Shown: piece by piece, positions 8,453 through 16,327 of the stretch | Numbering within the stretch: the first letter of the stretch is position 1 | How the letters are laid out: the number at the start of each line of letters is the position of its first letter | From: Massilia brevitalea | GTDB lineage: Bacteria > Pseudomonadota > Gammaproteobacteria > Burkholderiales > Burkholderiaceae_D | Length of the DNA stretch: 64,000 nucleotides | Assembly (NCBI RefSeq): GCF_030711405.1 | Contig: NZ_JAULSI010000035.1 | Span: forward strand, 1 to 64,000 | Direction of reading: 5' to 3' | The notes under the pieces: model-generated | What the model was told of the DNA's origin: nothing | Databases searched by the model: none | What the model saw: only the letters and a program-made list of their open reading frames with translations | Translations under genes and position numbers: made by a program

Positions 8453-9502
8453 TCAAGCGGGCAGGCGAAGTGCCGACCTGATGTCGGGCCGGCTGGCGAC
8501 GCCGGCTGTCCCGGTAAGAAAAGTGTCCCAGCCGAGCCGGTGCGGCGCCGTTCTCGTGTTCAGGGTAAAGCGCTTGAGGCAGGGAGGCGCCAGCAGCAGC
8601 CGTACTTCGTAGCGCAACATGGGCACAGCGAACAGGCTGGCCATTTCTTCCAGGGCGGCGAGCGCGTCGCCGCCGGGAAGAAACCCTTGTACCTGCGCTT
8701 CGCCCAGCGGGCCGACGTACAGCCGGGCGCTCAGGTCCTGGCGCCACTGGCGGACGCCAAGTGCCGCACTGGTGCCGAGTACCGGCATCGTGATGCCAAG
8801 GGTGCTGCGGCGGTTCTCGGGGATCGCTTCCCAGCAGCCGACGAACTGCTCCAGTCGGACCGGTACGCCGAAGTGGGCGGTGAGGATCCGTTCGATGGTG
8901 CCTGCCGAGACGGGACGCGTCCTGAGCAGCCCGGCAAAATAGGCCGTCGTTTCCTGCCGTACCAAGCCTCGGGCGGGCCGGGACTTAGTGCCCGCCAGTG
9001 CGGCCAGCATCGGCAGCAAGCTGTCCTGGCCGCGCACGTTGACGTCGTGCTCGACTCGGTACTTGCCCCATGCCTCATAAAACAGTCCGGTCAACCGGTT
9101 CGACAGGACATCGAGCAGCGCGTGCTGGCTGGTGTCGCCATCGAGCGTCTTGCGTGCGGCGATGCGCTCGGTGTCGTGCAGGGGCAAGGTGCCGCCGGCG
9201 CCCAGCAGCCCGATGAACGCGGGCGTGATAAAGATGCGCTTGAACTGGCCGGTGCGCAGCGCTTCGATGGCGTCCTGCGCTTTCGGCTCGATCTCGAGCG
9301 CGTGAACTTCGCTGGCCGGGAACGACAGCGACAGGCTGTTCCTGAAGGCGAGTACGTCGCGGAAGGCGCGCTCGTAAGGAATGCCCTGGCGGCGCAGTTC
9401 ACGCAGCAGGAGCGTGATCAGTTGCGTGAACTCGAACCGCTGCGGCTCGGCCAGCAGCAACCCGATCACACCAGTGGCATGCTGCCGCTTCGTGGTTTGC
9501 AT
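8453..9502 (-). CDS. tssG: T6SS baseplate protein TssG
   Basis: The 349-residue protein matches the TssG (VasB/ImpH) family in length and layout: an N-terminal RFEFTQLITLLLRE segment, then LSFPASEVHALEIE, FIGLLGAGGTLPLHDTE with a following HALLDVLSNRLTGLFYEAW, and a C-terminal beta-rich part. TssG together with TssF and TssK forms the baseplate wedge that docks the spike. The start at 9502 is supported by an AAGGAAC site, and the gene overlaps the end of tssF by 37 bp, so the two are translationally coupled. It is the last gene of tssE-tssF-tssG. The frame is intact. Confidence 0.93.
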   Translation of the reverse strand: MQTTKRQHATGVIGLLLAEPQRFEFTQLITLLLRELRRQGIPYERAFRDVLAFRNSLSLSFPASEVHALEIEPKAQDAIEALRTGQFKRIFITPAFIGLLGAGGTLPLHDTERIAARKTLDGDTSQHALLDVLSNRLTGLFYEAWGKYRVEHDVNVRGQDSLLPMLAALAGTKSRPARGLVRQETTAYFAGLLRTRPVSAGTIERILTAHFGVPVRLEQFVGCWEAIPENRRSTLGITMPVLGTSAALGVRQWRQDLSARLYVGPLGEAQVQGFLPGGDALAALEEMASLFAVPMLRYEVRLLLAPPCLKRFTLNTRTAPHRLGWDTFLTGTAGVASRPDIRSALRLPA

Positions 9503-11301
9503 CGGAACAGTTCCTTTCCACTTGATCGAGACAGGATGACGAGTTCGACAAAACTGTTGACGTGAACGTACAGCGCGAAGAACTGGTCGAGGGCTTCCGC
9601 AAACAGGTGCATGCCGGCGCCGGCGTAGGCTTCCTCGTCGAGCGTGAGGCGAATTTCCATGCCGTGCACCAGCGACGGTCCGCCCTTGTACTTGATCCAC
9701 GCCGTGGTCCTGCTCTGGTCGAGGGCGTGGATGCCGGCGATCTGGCGGCGCGAAACAGGCGAGGGCGCCAGGTCGTACAGGGTCAGCATTTCGCGCAGCC
9801 CTTGCGCCCCTTCCTGAACCAGCGAGTGGTGGTTGAGCGACAGGTGCGAAATCAGGCGCCACTGCATGTCAGGGCCGTTTTCCAGGCGTACCGGGCGGGT
9901 CGGCCTGCGCAACAGGCGAATCGCATTGCCGGCCGTCGCTCCAGGAACGAACAGATCGCCATCAAGCGCCCCGATCTGGAGCGCGCATGGCAGGTCGCGG
10001 TTCGTGCTGGTCAGGTCGATGGACAAAGTGTTTGTCCCGATATCGAACGGTTCGCAGTCGGCATTGACGAGCGCAATCGATTTTTCGTGTCCCGGACTGC
10101 AGATGGCAAGGGTCTCGTCATGGCGAAGCAGCCAGTACCGGCCTCGACCCGAACCGTCTTCCTGCCCGTGCCTGAGCGAATAGAATGGGCGAAATTCCGT
10201 GACGGTTGAATCGTTACCGTTTTGGTGAACCATGCGTACCTTGTCGACCGAGTACACCTCGTACGCTTGCGGGCAGTTGCCGTGCGCAAGCACGGTGTAG
10301 TCTGCGGAAAGTTGGTTATACGTGATTGGTACGCCCGGCTGCTTGAACAGGTTGACGACCGGCGTGCAGCCCTGCAGCAGATGTTGTTTCGACAGGTTCG
10401 CCAGCATGCGCGCCTTGTCGCCGTCGGGACGAATGTCGGCCAGGGCCAGGTGCAGCGTGAGGTGCGTACACGCAGGCGGCAGGCTCGCGAACAATGTCGG
10501 AAGGTCGATATCGAAAAAATTGAATTTCTCGGGGAAGGCGAAATATTCGGCCAGGATGCGGTAAGCCGTGTGGGACCGGGCGTCGAAGGGGATGAGCGCC
10601 TCGTCGTCCGCGAAGCCGGCCGGCGTGACCGGCACTGCCAATAATCGTTGCCAAGGCCCATCATTCGCGATCTGGACGTAGGCGGCGCGGGTGTTGACGA
10701 AGAGGGCATCGCGCAACGCGGCGCAGAACGACGAGTCGCCATCGGCGTACAGGCGCACGGCGGGAGATTTAACCGAAGACAGCGGCTGCCCCGGCTGGGC
10801 CGATGCGAATCTCAATGTCAGCGAAGAAGTAACGTCCTCCGGTAGCCGGGTGGCGACCGGCGCGCAGATGAGCGTCTCGAAGCTTGCCTCGGCCAGCACG
10901 ACCGTCGATGGAGCGATGTCGTAAACGGTCTTGAACGTGCACGCCACGCCTCCCACGGGCGCCGACTGCAGCAGCGTCCCGCGGGGCATCGCGACATCGT
11001 CGGCACCTGGCTCGCCGAGAATGCGAGCGATTGCGCAGGACGGAAACGGCCGCAGGTAATGCGGAAAAAGCTGGTTGAGCAGCGCCTCGGTGAACTGCGG
11101 GTACGAATCGTCCAGGCGCTTGGAGACACGCGCGCTGAGCAGCGCGACGCCCTGGAGCAGGCGCTCTACGTGCGGGTCGTCGCAGGTGTCGCCGCCCATC
11201 TGCAGTTTCGCGGCGACCTTGGGGTAGCGCTGGGCATATTCCCGGCACAGCGAGCGCAGGATCACGAGTTCGTGCTCGTATTTCGCAAACAGTTCATCCA
11301 T
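9466..11301 (-). CDS. tssF: T6SS baseplate protein TssF
   Basis: The 611-residue protein has the length and opening of TssF (VasA/ImpG): MDELFAKYEHELVILRSLCR, then KRLDDSYPQFTEALLNQLFPHYLRPFPS, a signature of the family. TssF is the core wedge subunit; two copies combine with TssG, TssE and TssK in each wedge. The start at 11301 has only a loose purine-rich site upstream, but it is where family similarity begins. It lies 22 bp after tssE and overlaps tssG. No disruption is seen. Confidence 0.94.
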   Translation of the reverse strand: MDELFAKYEHELVILRSLCREYAQRYPKVAAKLQMGGDTCDDPHVERLLQGVALLSARVSKRLDDSYPQFTEALLNQLFPHYLRPFPSCAIARILGEPGADDVAMPRGTLLQSAPVGGVACTFKTVYDIAPSTVVLAEASFETLICAPVATRLPEDVTSSLTLRFASAQPGQPLSSVKSPAVRLYADGDSSFCAALRDALFVNTRAAYVQIANDGPWQRLLAVPVTPAGFADDEALIPFDARSHTAYRILAEYFAFPEKFNFFDIDLPTLFASLPPACTHLTLHLALADIRPDGDKARMLANLSKQHLLQGCTPVVNLFKQPGVPITYNQLSADYTVLAHGNCPQAYEVYSVDKVRMVHQNGNDSTVTEFRPFYSLRHGQEDGSGRGRYWLLRHDETLAICSPGHEKSIALVNADCEPFDIGTNTLSIDLTSTNRDLPCALQIGALDGDLFVPGATAGNAIRLLRRPTRPVRLENGPDMQWRLISHLSLNHHSLVQEGAQGLREMLTLYDLAPSPVSRRQIAGIHALDQSRTTAWIKYKGGPSLVHGMEIRLTLDEEAYAGAGMHLFAEALDQFFALYVHVNSFVELVILSRSSGKELFRCKPRSGSMPLV

Positions 11302-11323
11302 GGGTGCGGCGGTTTCCCGTTTT

Positions 11324-11797
11324 CTAGTTTGTGCCTTCGATCGAATACTGCTGGAGCGAAGGGCGGAACACGGCATTGAAGGACATCGGTTCGTTCAGCG
11401 GACCGCTTTTAAGGCGGGCCGTGATGACTAAGTCGACGCGGTTGATGGCGCCTTTGCGGGGACGCAGCGTCACCGCCACCTCATGCAGGCGCGGTTCGTG
11501 GCGCTGGATGGCCGCCTGGACGGCCTGGCAAATCTTGCGCTGGTCGGTGTCGCTGTTCATGCACATGCCAGCGAAGTCGATCAAGCCGTAGTTCACGATG
11601 GAGCCCGACACCTCGTTGTAGGGTACGAGCGCCGCCGGCGAGATGGCCGAGCGAGTGTTGAGCAGCGCCTGCAGGTCGCGGGTGATGCTGCGCATCGCCT
11701 CGTCCATTGCCCGCGCGTGCATGTCGCGCCGGTTGCCCGACGCCGGGGTGTCATCGTTGTCCAGGCGATCGAACAATCCGGGTGTGAAACCTTGCAT
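11324..11797 (-). CDS. tssE: T6SS baseplate protein TssE (gp25-like)
   Basis: The 157-residue protein is of the gp25-like lysozyme-fold family TssE. Visible features are MQGFTPGLFDRL at the start, RDLQALLNTR, and VVNYGL-type sequence (SIVNYGLIDFAGM), followed by a beta-rich C-terminal half. TssE starts sheath assembly at the baseplate. The start at 11797 is supported by GAGGAGAAC about 5 bases upstream. It is the first gene of the leftward tssEFG unit and is divergent from tssK across a 199-bp gap that holds an inverted repeat and an FNR-like site. Confidence 0.92.
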   Translation of the reverse strand: MQGFTPGLFDRLDNDDTPASGNRRDMHARAMDEAMRSITRDLQALLNTRSAISPAALVPYNEVSGSIVNYGLIDFAGMCMNSDTDQRKICQAVQAAIQRHEPRLHEVAVTLRPRKGAINRVDLVITARLKSGPLNEPMSFNAVFRPSLQQYSIEGTN

Positions 11798-11861
11798 CGT
11801 GTTCTCCTCAATGAGGCCGGAAGCGACCACGGCAGCCATTATCGAGTCTTGAAACAGTGAA

Positions 11862-11881
11862 CTATTGCGCTTTCGCAATAG
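11862..11881. repeat. Perfect inverted repeat in the tssE-tssK gap
   Basis: CTATTGCG and CGCAATAG form a perfect 8-bp inverted repeat around a 4-base loop (CTTT). It lies 65 bp before the tssE start and 115 bp before tssK. It has no T run on either side, so an operator or an mRNA hairpin is more likely than a terminator. Confidence 0.4.
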
Positions 11882-11912
11882 AGGCATGACCGAGTTTCAA
11901 CAGTGTATTGGG

Positions 11913-11926
11913 ATGATCCAAATCAA
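11913..11926. promoter_or_regulatory. Near-perfect FNR/ANR-type box between tssE and tssK
   Basis: ATGAT-CCAA-ATCAA matches the FNR/ANR consensus at nine of ten fixed positions. It is the second such site in the T6SS region, after the exact one at 7172-7185. It is not at an obvious class II distance from a strong -10, so its regulatory meaning is uncertain. Confidence 0.35.
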
Positions 11927-11996
11927 TAACCGTCGCGCGGCGCAAAGCCATGCTTCCAAGAATCTGTTCAGCTACAATATTCAGGCGGAGAAAATT

Positions 11997-13328
11997 ATGA
12001 GCACGACATCGAAGATCCTGTGGTCCGAAGGACTGACCCTGGGGCCGCAACACTTCCAGCGCCAGGACCTGTACCACGAAACGCGCCTACAGCAAATCGC
12101 GTCCGCCCTGAACCCGCACTTCTGGGGTGTGCGTTCGGTACGGTGGAAACTGGATGACCTGGGCCACAACCGGCTCAGTGCCGATGGGTTGTCGGTCATC
12201 TTCCCGGATGGCGAGTTGTACGATGCGCCAGGCGCCGATGTGTTGCCGGAGTCAGTCGACCTCTCGCGCCTGCCACCGAATCAAGACGTGTTCACGTTCC
12301 ACGTGGCGCTGGCCCTCGTCAAGCCGCACGGCGGCAACGCTGACGAGAACGGGCGCTATGTGCGCTGCGACCTGGTAACCCCCGACCTGTTCAGCGAGGC
12401 CCTGGCGATCGATGTGCCCTTCCTGACAAAGAGGGCCAGACTGTTGATGGAGGCCGAGACGCGCGCGCCGCATTCCAGCGTGCCCGTTGTACAGGTGCGC
12501 CGCGCGGAGCAGGGTGGGTTCGAGATCGTCCCGTCGTTTATCCCGCCAAGTGTCAAGATCGGCGCCGCACCAGGCCTGCGGTGCATGCTCGATGGACTGG
12601 TCAGCGTCATGACGGCGAAAATCGAATCTCTCCAGCGCATGCACCGTAAGGCCAGCAATGAAGTGTACGAAGTCGGGGCAGGCGATATTTCGTCGTGGTG
12701 GATGCTCAACATCGTGAGCACGGCCAACGCGCTGCTGATGCACTGCGCCCGGTCCCCGGGCCTGCATCCCGAAGTCATGTTCCAGCAAATGCTCGCCGCG
12801 GCCGGCGGGCTGATGACGTTTTCCGACCGCTACAAGACGGCCGACCTGCCGGCTTATCGGCATGAAGCCCTAGGTGAGGTGTTTGCGCAACTGGATGCCT
12901 TGCTGCGTGACCTGGTCGACACGGTCATCGGATCGAAGTATTTCATCATCCCGCTGGTGACCGACCGCAGCCGGCGGCCCTACTCGCAAGCTGTACTCGA
13001 TCCGGCGAAGGTGACGAAACAGACGCAGCTCTATCTGGCGGTGACCGCCGACATGTCAGGACTCGAGCTGGTCGCGACGGTGCCGATGCGGCTCAAGGTC
13101 GCCGCGCCCGACAACCTGGAGAGTATCGTCGGCTCGGCCCTGCCAGGTGTACCCCTGGCGCACATGCCTCAGGTTCCGCCAGCGATCCCGGTGCGGCCCA
13201 ACACCTACTACTTCTCGATATCCACGAAAAGCCCGCTGTACGAGAAGGCGCTGGACGCGGGTGCGTTGGCGGTGTATGCGCCGGACGGGATACCGGGACT
13301 GAAAATCGAGTTGATTGCTGTTACCTGA
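11997..13328 (+). CDS. tssK: T6SS baseplate protein TssK
   Basis: The 443-residue protein begins with KILWSEGLTLGPQHFQRQDL, the hallmark of TssK (VasE/ImpJ), and continues with WGVRSVRW, FPDGELYDAP and SWWMLNIVSTANALLMH. TssK trimers link the baseplate wedges to the TssJLM membrane complex. The start at 11997 is chosen for a GGAG site about 7 bases upstream and because similarity begins there; an upstream in-frame ATG at 11886 adds unlikely sequence. It is divergent from tssE. In many T6SS clusters tssK is followed by tssL and tssM; here a 535-bp gene-free stretch follows, so the cluster is incomplete. Confidence 0.95.
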   Translation: MSTTSKILWSEGLTLGPQHFQRQDLYHETRLQQIASALNPHFWGVRSVRWKLDDLGHNRLSADGLSVIFPDGELYDAPGADVLPESVDLSRLPPNQDVFTFHVALALVKPHGGNADENGRYVRCDLVTPDLFSEALAIDVPFLTKRARLLMEAETRAPHSSVPVVQVRRAEQGGFEIVPSFIPPSVKIGAAPGLRCMLDGLVSVMTAKIESLQRMHRKASNEVYEVGAGDISSWWMLNIVSTANALLMHCARSPGLHPEVMFQQMLAAAGGLMTFSDRYKTADLPAYRHEALGEVFAQLDALLRDLVDTVIGSKYFIIPLVTDRSRRPYSQAVLDPAKVTKQTQLYLAVTADMSGLELVATVPMRLKVAAPDNLESIVGSALPGVPLAHMPQVPPAIPVRPNTYYFSISTKSPLYEKALDAGALAVYAPDGIPGLKIELIAVT

Positions 13329-13863
13329 GTAGCACGGCACTTGAAGCGGCCGCCGCCAGTCTAGTCCGGCTTGTCGAGCAAGAAGTCGAGCCGTGCGTCG
13401 AGCGTTCTGTGGACTTGCCGGCTTGATATGGTCGACCGGTCAACGCTGGGACTTTTCTGCTGGCGCGGTCTTTTTGGCGGACTACCTGATGGGAACCGTA
13501 TCGCATACATCGCTGGCGGTAACAAACCGTCCGGCGAGCGGAACGACTTGCGGTCTAGCCCAGCGGGCACGTACCACTTCCCGACCAGCGGCTCCTAGAG
13601 CGCACCCAGTCGAAATGCAACCTCAATAAACTTTCTCGTCGGATGCCGTCTTAACGCGTGCCCGATTCCGAGTTCAGCTCCTGCCAACGGACGATGAGCG
13701 ACAGTGATAGCCTTTTCTTTAGGTTCTTCACGGATTTCCGGGCAACGCGGCTTTCATTTTTTGGAAGAAGAAATCGCTGTGCGGGGAGTGGCAACGCAGG
13801 CCACCCTTCGGTGCAGCGACAATTCGGTCCCTCGATCGAAACTTGCCGCGGCGGTGGACGCAG
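13329..13863. other. Gene-free stretch after tssK
   Basis: About 535 bases with no convincing gene. Short open frames on both strands lack ribosome-binding sites and agree with no family I know. The region may hold degraded remains of genes that once followed tssK, but I see no recognisable fragment of tssL or tssM, and no clear terminator. Confidence 0.5.
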
Positions 13864-15948
13864 TTACCGGCTCGCGCCCTTACGCGCTCCGTACGAGATC
13901 AGCCTGCGCGCCGTCTTGCCCATGAAGTCTGCGGGGCAGTTCAGACCCGACCACGGTTCCCTTGTAGTCGCTTCCAGTGCGGCGTCGATCCCTTCCCTGG
14001 TCAGCGCGTCGAGCTTGCGCGGCGGCTTCGCCAGCATCAGGTCCAGCACCTCGCCCCTGCAGCGGTCAATAACCGAGATCAGCGCGCTGCGTTCCTGGCC
14101 GAGATACCAACGGTAAGGATCCGCGCCCAGTGCCAGCAACAGCGATGCCAGGCTGTCGTCTTCGGGAGCATTGCAACTGCTGCCGTCGTACGACCAGGCT
14201 GGGCATCGCTTCGCGTCGACGTTGAAGTCGTATTTCTTTGCCTTGAGCTTTTCGAGGAATACCTTGCGCCAATGGTCGCGGTCCGTCAGCGCGTCAGTGT
14301 TGGATTCGAGCGAGTGATTCTTGTCGCAGTGATCGACGATCGTCGACACCAGCGCGCCTGGGTCATCATGGCCGGTGCGATGCATGACCGCTCCGTTGTC
14401 GAGCAGCCAGCTGGCGAATTCGAGGTTGCAGATGGAGGCCGCCCGTTTCATGCTGCGGTAGCCCTGTTCGCCCCTGATCGACTGCTCCACGCTCGGGTAG
14501 TGCTGGACCAGGCCGGCGGCGATCGCTAGGTACTGCTGCCGCACCGTCAAGGTGGCTGGATACGAACTAGCTTGCGCGATCTCGGAGAGCAGGTCATCTG
14601 CCTGCTCGGGCTTGATCCCATAGGCGAGCAGGCGCGCCAGCACCTTCGGATGGCGCACCGAGTGTTCCAGGTACTCGCCCGCCAGCTCCGAGCGTGGGTC
14701 CAGCTTTTTGGTCGACAGGAGAAAATCGAGGAGCTCGGGTTGGCTGCCGGACTCATAGGCGTCGAACGAATCGCTAAACGGGGTGGTGACGATTGTTTCG
14801 TTCACTGCCGTCGGCTTGAATGGCTCGGCTCCCGCCTTCACCAGCATGTCGACGATCTGCAGGTCCGCCGGCTTCGCCTTGACCGCGCGGTTCAGCACCT
14901 CGTCCTGGTCATAGCGTCCGGCGCGCTTGTCAACCGCGCCGTTTCCGGCCACGTCGGCGCCGCGCTTGATCAGCGCCTTGACTATGCGCGCGTCCTGCAC
15001 CTTGCCGAGGAAGGCCATATCCAGCGGTGTCTGATCGCGGCTGCTCTTGGTATTGACGTCGGTGCCGGGCGCCGCCAGCAGCTTTTCCACCTGCGCGGCG
15101 TCACCGTCGCGCACCGCCCGGTGCAGTGGCGAGAAGCTGGCTTCGTGCTCGCGCTCGTAGCGGGCGTCGCCCGCCTTTTCTGCTTCGCCGGTAAAAACGC
15201 GCGCATAGGCAGGCAACGAGCCGAGCGCGCAAGCAACCATCCGTTCGCCGAGCCGGATCTCGTCCGGGTCACTGCTTTTCTTGAGGTGCTGGCCAACCTC
15301 GTATTGGGCCTGGTAGCTGTGGCGCAATGCCGCAAATTCATCTATTGCGGTGGGGCTGTTTCCCGACAGTCCGTTAGTGACGCCCGACGCCAGTATCCCG
15401 TCGCCTACGAAGGCATACAGGGCGCCAAGCCTGCGCTCGTACATCCATTCCATCAGCTGGATCAGCCGGAACTCCACGGCCAGGTCCGATTGGCGTCGCT
15501 CGCTCATCAGGAAGAACAGGTTGGCGCGCGCAATCCAGTTGCCGGCACGTGCAGCTTGGTTAAGCCCGTGCAGCAGCGCATCATCATCGCGGCTGTCTGG
15601 CAGCCCATCGATATAGCGTTCCACCGCGTCCATCATTGGGACCGGGCCGACTTCAACCGGCGTTTTGCAGGAAAAGGTCTTCAGGTCATGGTCGGCAGCC
15701 ATGTCCTTCATGACGCTATCAAAAACGGCAGTGTTACGTTCGCCGAGCTTCTCGCGTGTCAAACCAGCTGGCACCAGGCCTAGCCATTCCAGGAAGGCCG
15801 GGTTTTCCAGCCCACCCTGCAGCACTGGTGCGGCATGCTGAGGTGGAATGGACGCGGCTTCCCATCCTCCGATGCAGGCCGTGCAGCTGATAGAGATGAG
15901 AGCAATGGCAAGCATTCTCTTGGTCATGTCTTTTTGCGCGCACAACAT
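13864..15948 (-). CDS. Ankyrin-repeat lipoprotein, unknown role
   Basis: The 694-residue protein starts with a signal peptide ending in a lipobox-like SCTAC at about residues 21-25, so it is probably a lipoprotein of the periplasmic face. Two clear ankyrin repeats lie at about residues 270-335 (FSPLHRAVRDGDAAQVEKLL, then TPLDMAFLGKVQDARIVKAL), with more divergent ones after (VDMLVKAGAEPF, FASWLLDNGAVMH). The start at 15948 has a strong AAGGAGG site; an ATG at 15927 lacks one. It sits between the T6SS genes and the tRNA. Ankyrin proteins in such places are often effector immunity proteins, but no matching toxin lies next to it, so the role is open. Confidence 0.6.
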   Translation of the reverse strand: MLCAQKDMTKRMLAIALISISCTACIGGWEAASIPPQHAAPVLQGGLENPAFLEWLGLVPAGLTREKLGERNTAVFDSVMKDMAADHDLKTFSCKTPVEVGPVPMMDAVERYIDGLPDSRDDDALLHGLNQAARAGNWIARANLFFLMSERRQSDLAVEFRLIQLMEWMYERRLGALYAFVGDGILASGVTNGLSGNSPTAIDEFAALRHSYQAQYEVGQHLKKSSDPDEIRLGERMVACALGSLPAYARVFTGEAEKAGDARYEREHEASFSPLHRAVRDGDAAQVEKLLAAPGTDVNTKSSRDQTPLDMAFLGKVQDARIVKALIKRGADVAGNGAVDKRAGRYDQDEVLNRAVKAKPADLQIVDMLVKAGAEPFKPTAVNETIVTTPFSDSFDAYESGSQPELLDFLLSTKKLDPRSELAGEYLEHSVRHPKVLARLLAYGIKPEQADDLLSEIAQASSYPATLTVRQQYLAIAAGLVQHYPSVEQSIRGEQGYRSMKRAASICNLEFASWLLDNGAVMHRTGHDDPGALVSTIVDHCDKNHSLESNTDALTDRDHWRKVFLEKLKAKKYDFNVDAKRCPAWSYDGSSCNAPEDDSLASLLLALGADPYRWYLGQERSALISVIDRCRGEVLDLMLAKPPRKLDALTREGIDAALEATTREPWSGLNCPADFMGKTARRLISYGARKGASR

Positions 15949-16126
15949 TGATGCACCCTCCTTGTAATTAATCGGCTAACCAGATAAGCCTATCGAATTA
16001 CCACGGAGGGGTGTTGCCTTAATACAAGATAAAGGATCAACGGGGCTGGCACGACCTGCGACCATAGCAGAAGGGGCTGCGCCACACGAATATGGCGCAG
16101 TAGTAGGAAAAAGGACCGCTGCAAAC

Positions 16127-16160
16127 ACAAAAAAGGCCCCATGATTTCTCATGGAGCCTT
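16127..16160 (-). terminator. Rho-independent terminator after tRNA-Lys
   Basis: Read on the minus strand, a 12-bp stem with one mismatch (AAGGCTCCATGA against TCATGGGGCCTT) and a GAAA loop is followed by a run of T. It lies about 20 bp downstream of the tRNA-Lys 3' end and should end its transcript. Confidence 0.8.
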
Positions 16161-16179
16161 CAGTGCTACTGCGCATTCG

Positions 16180-16255
16180 TGGTAGGCCGTGCGGGATTCG
16201 AACCTGCGACCAACGGATTAAAAGTCCGCTGCTCTACCAGCTGAGCTAACGACCC
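16180..16255 (-). tRNA. tRNA-Lys (anticodon UUU)
   Basis: The 76-base gene has the full cloverleaf with CCA encoded at the 3' end. The anticodon loop CTTTTAA gives UUU, reading lysine codons AAA/AAG, and the T arm GGTTCGAATCC is standard. A consensus promoter lies just upstream and a terminator just downstream. Its 3' half is the repeated sequence at 1-45, which marks it as the probable integration target of the adjacent island. Confidence 0.97.
16182..16226 (-). repeat. tRNA-Lys 3' half, partner of the repeat at 1-45
   Basis: These 45 bases inside the intact tRNA-Lys gene are identical to 1-45, in the same orientation. They span the 3' acceptor strand, T arm, variable loop and 3' side of the anticodon arm, a region often used as crossover by tyrosine integrases. 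Confidence 0.7.
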
Positions 16256-16267
16256 GAAAGAAGCAAG

Positions 16268-16296
16268 ATTATAGGGGCGAACGCCGATGCTGTCAA
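16268..16296 (-). promoter_or_regulatory. Consensus sigma-70 promoter for tRNA-Lys
   Basis: On the minus strand TTGACA (16296-16291) and TATAAT (16273-16268) are both perfect consensus hexamers with the optimal 17-bp spacer. The start of the tRNA gene is 12 bp further on. This is the strongest promoter visible in the window. Confidence 0.92.
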
Positions 16297-16327
16297 ACGT
16301 CCATGCCCAAAATCTTGCCGTAGAACC

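Larger units (their letters stand above)
1..16226. mobile_element. Candidate tRNA-Lys-bounded genomic island carrying T6SS genes
   Basis: The segment lies between a 45-bp partial tRNA-Lys copy at the left edge and the intact tRNA-Lys gene at the right. Everything inside is accessory: T6SS baseplate genes, a VgrG/effector/PAAR module, a pseudogene and orphan proteins, whereas core genes (tol-pal) begin directly beyond the tRNA. Base composition looks less GC-rich than in the core genes that follow. No integrase, relaxase or excisionase is visible, so the element is either a remnant or its recombinase gene lies outside the window. The direct repeat is seen; the island interpretation is inference. 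Confidence 0.45.

Noticed and set aside
13371-13629. Short open frames after tssK on both strands
   Set aside because: No ribosome-binding site, no family likeness, and no sign of tssL or tssM remains; left as gene-free sequence.
13864-15948. Ankyrin lipoprotein as a TssJ candidate
   Set aside because: TssJ is a small beta-sandwich lipoprotein of about 150-200 residues; this protein is 694 residues with ankyrin repeats.
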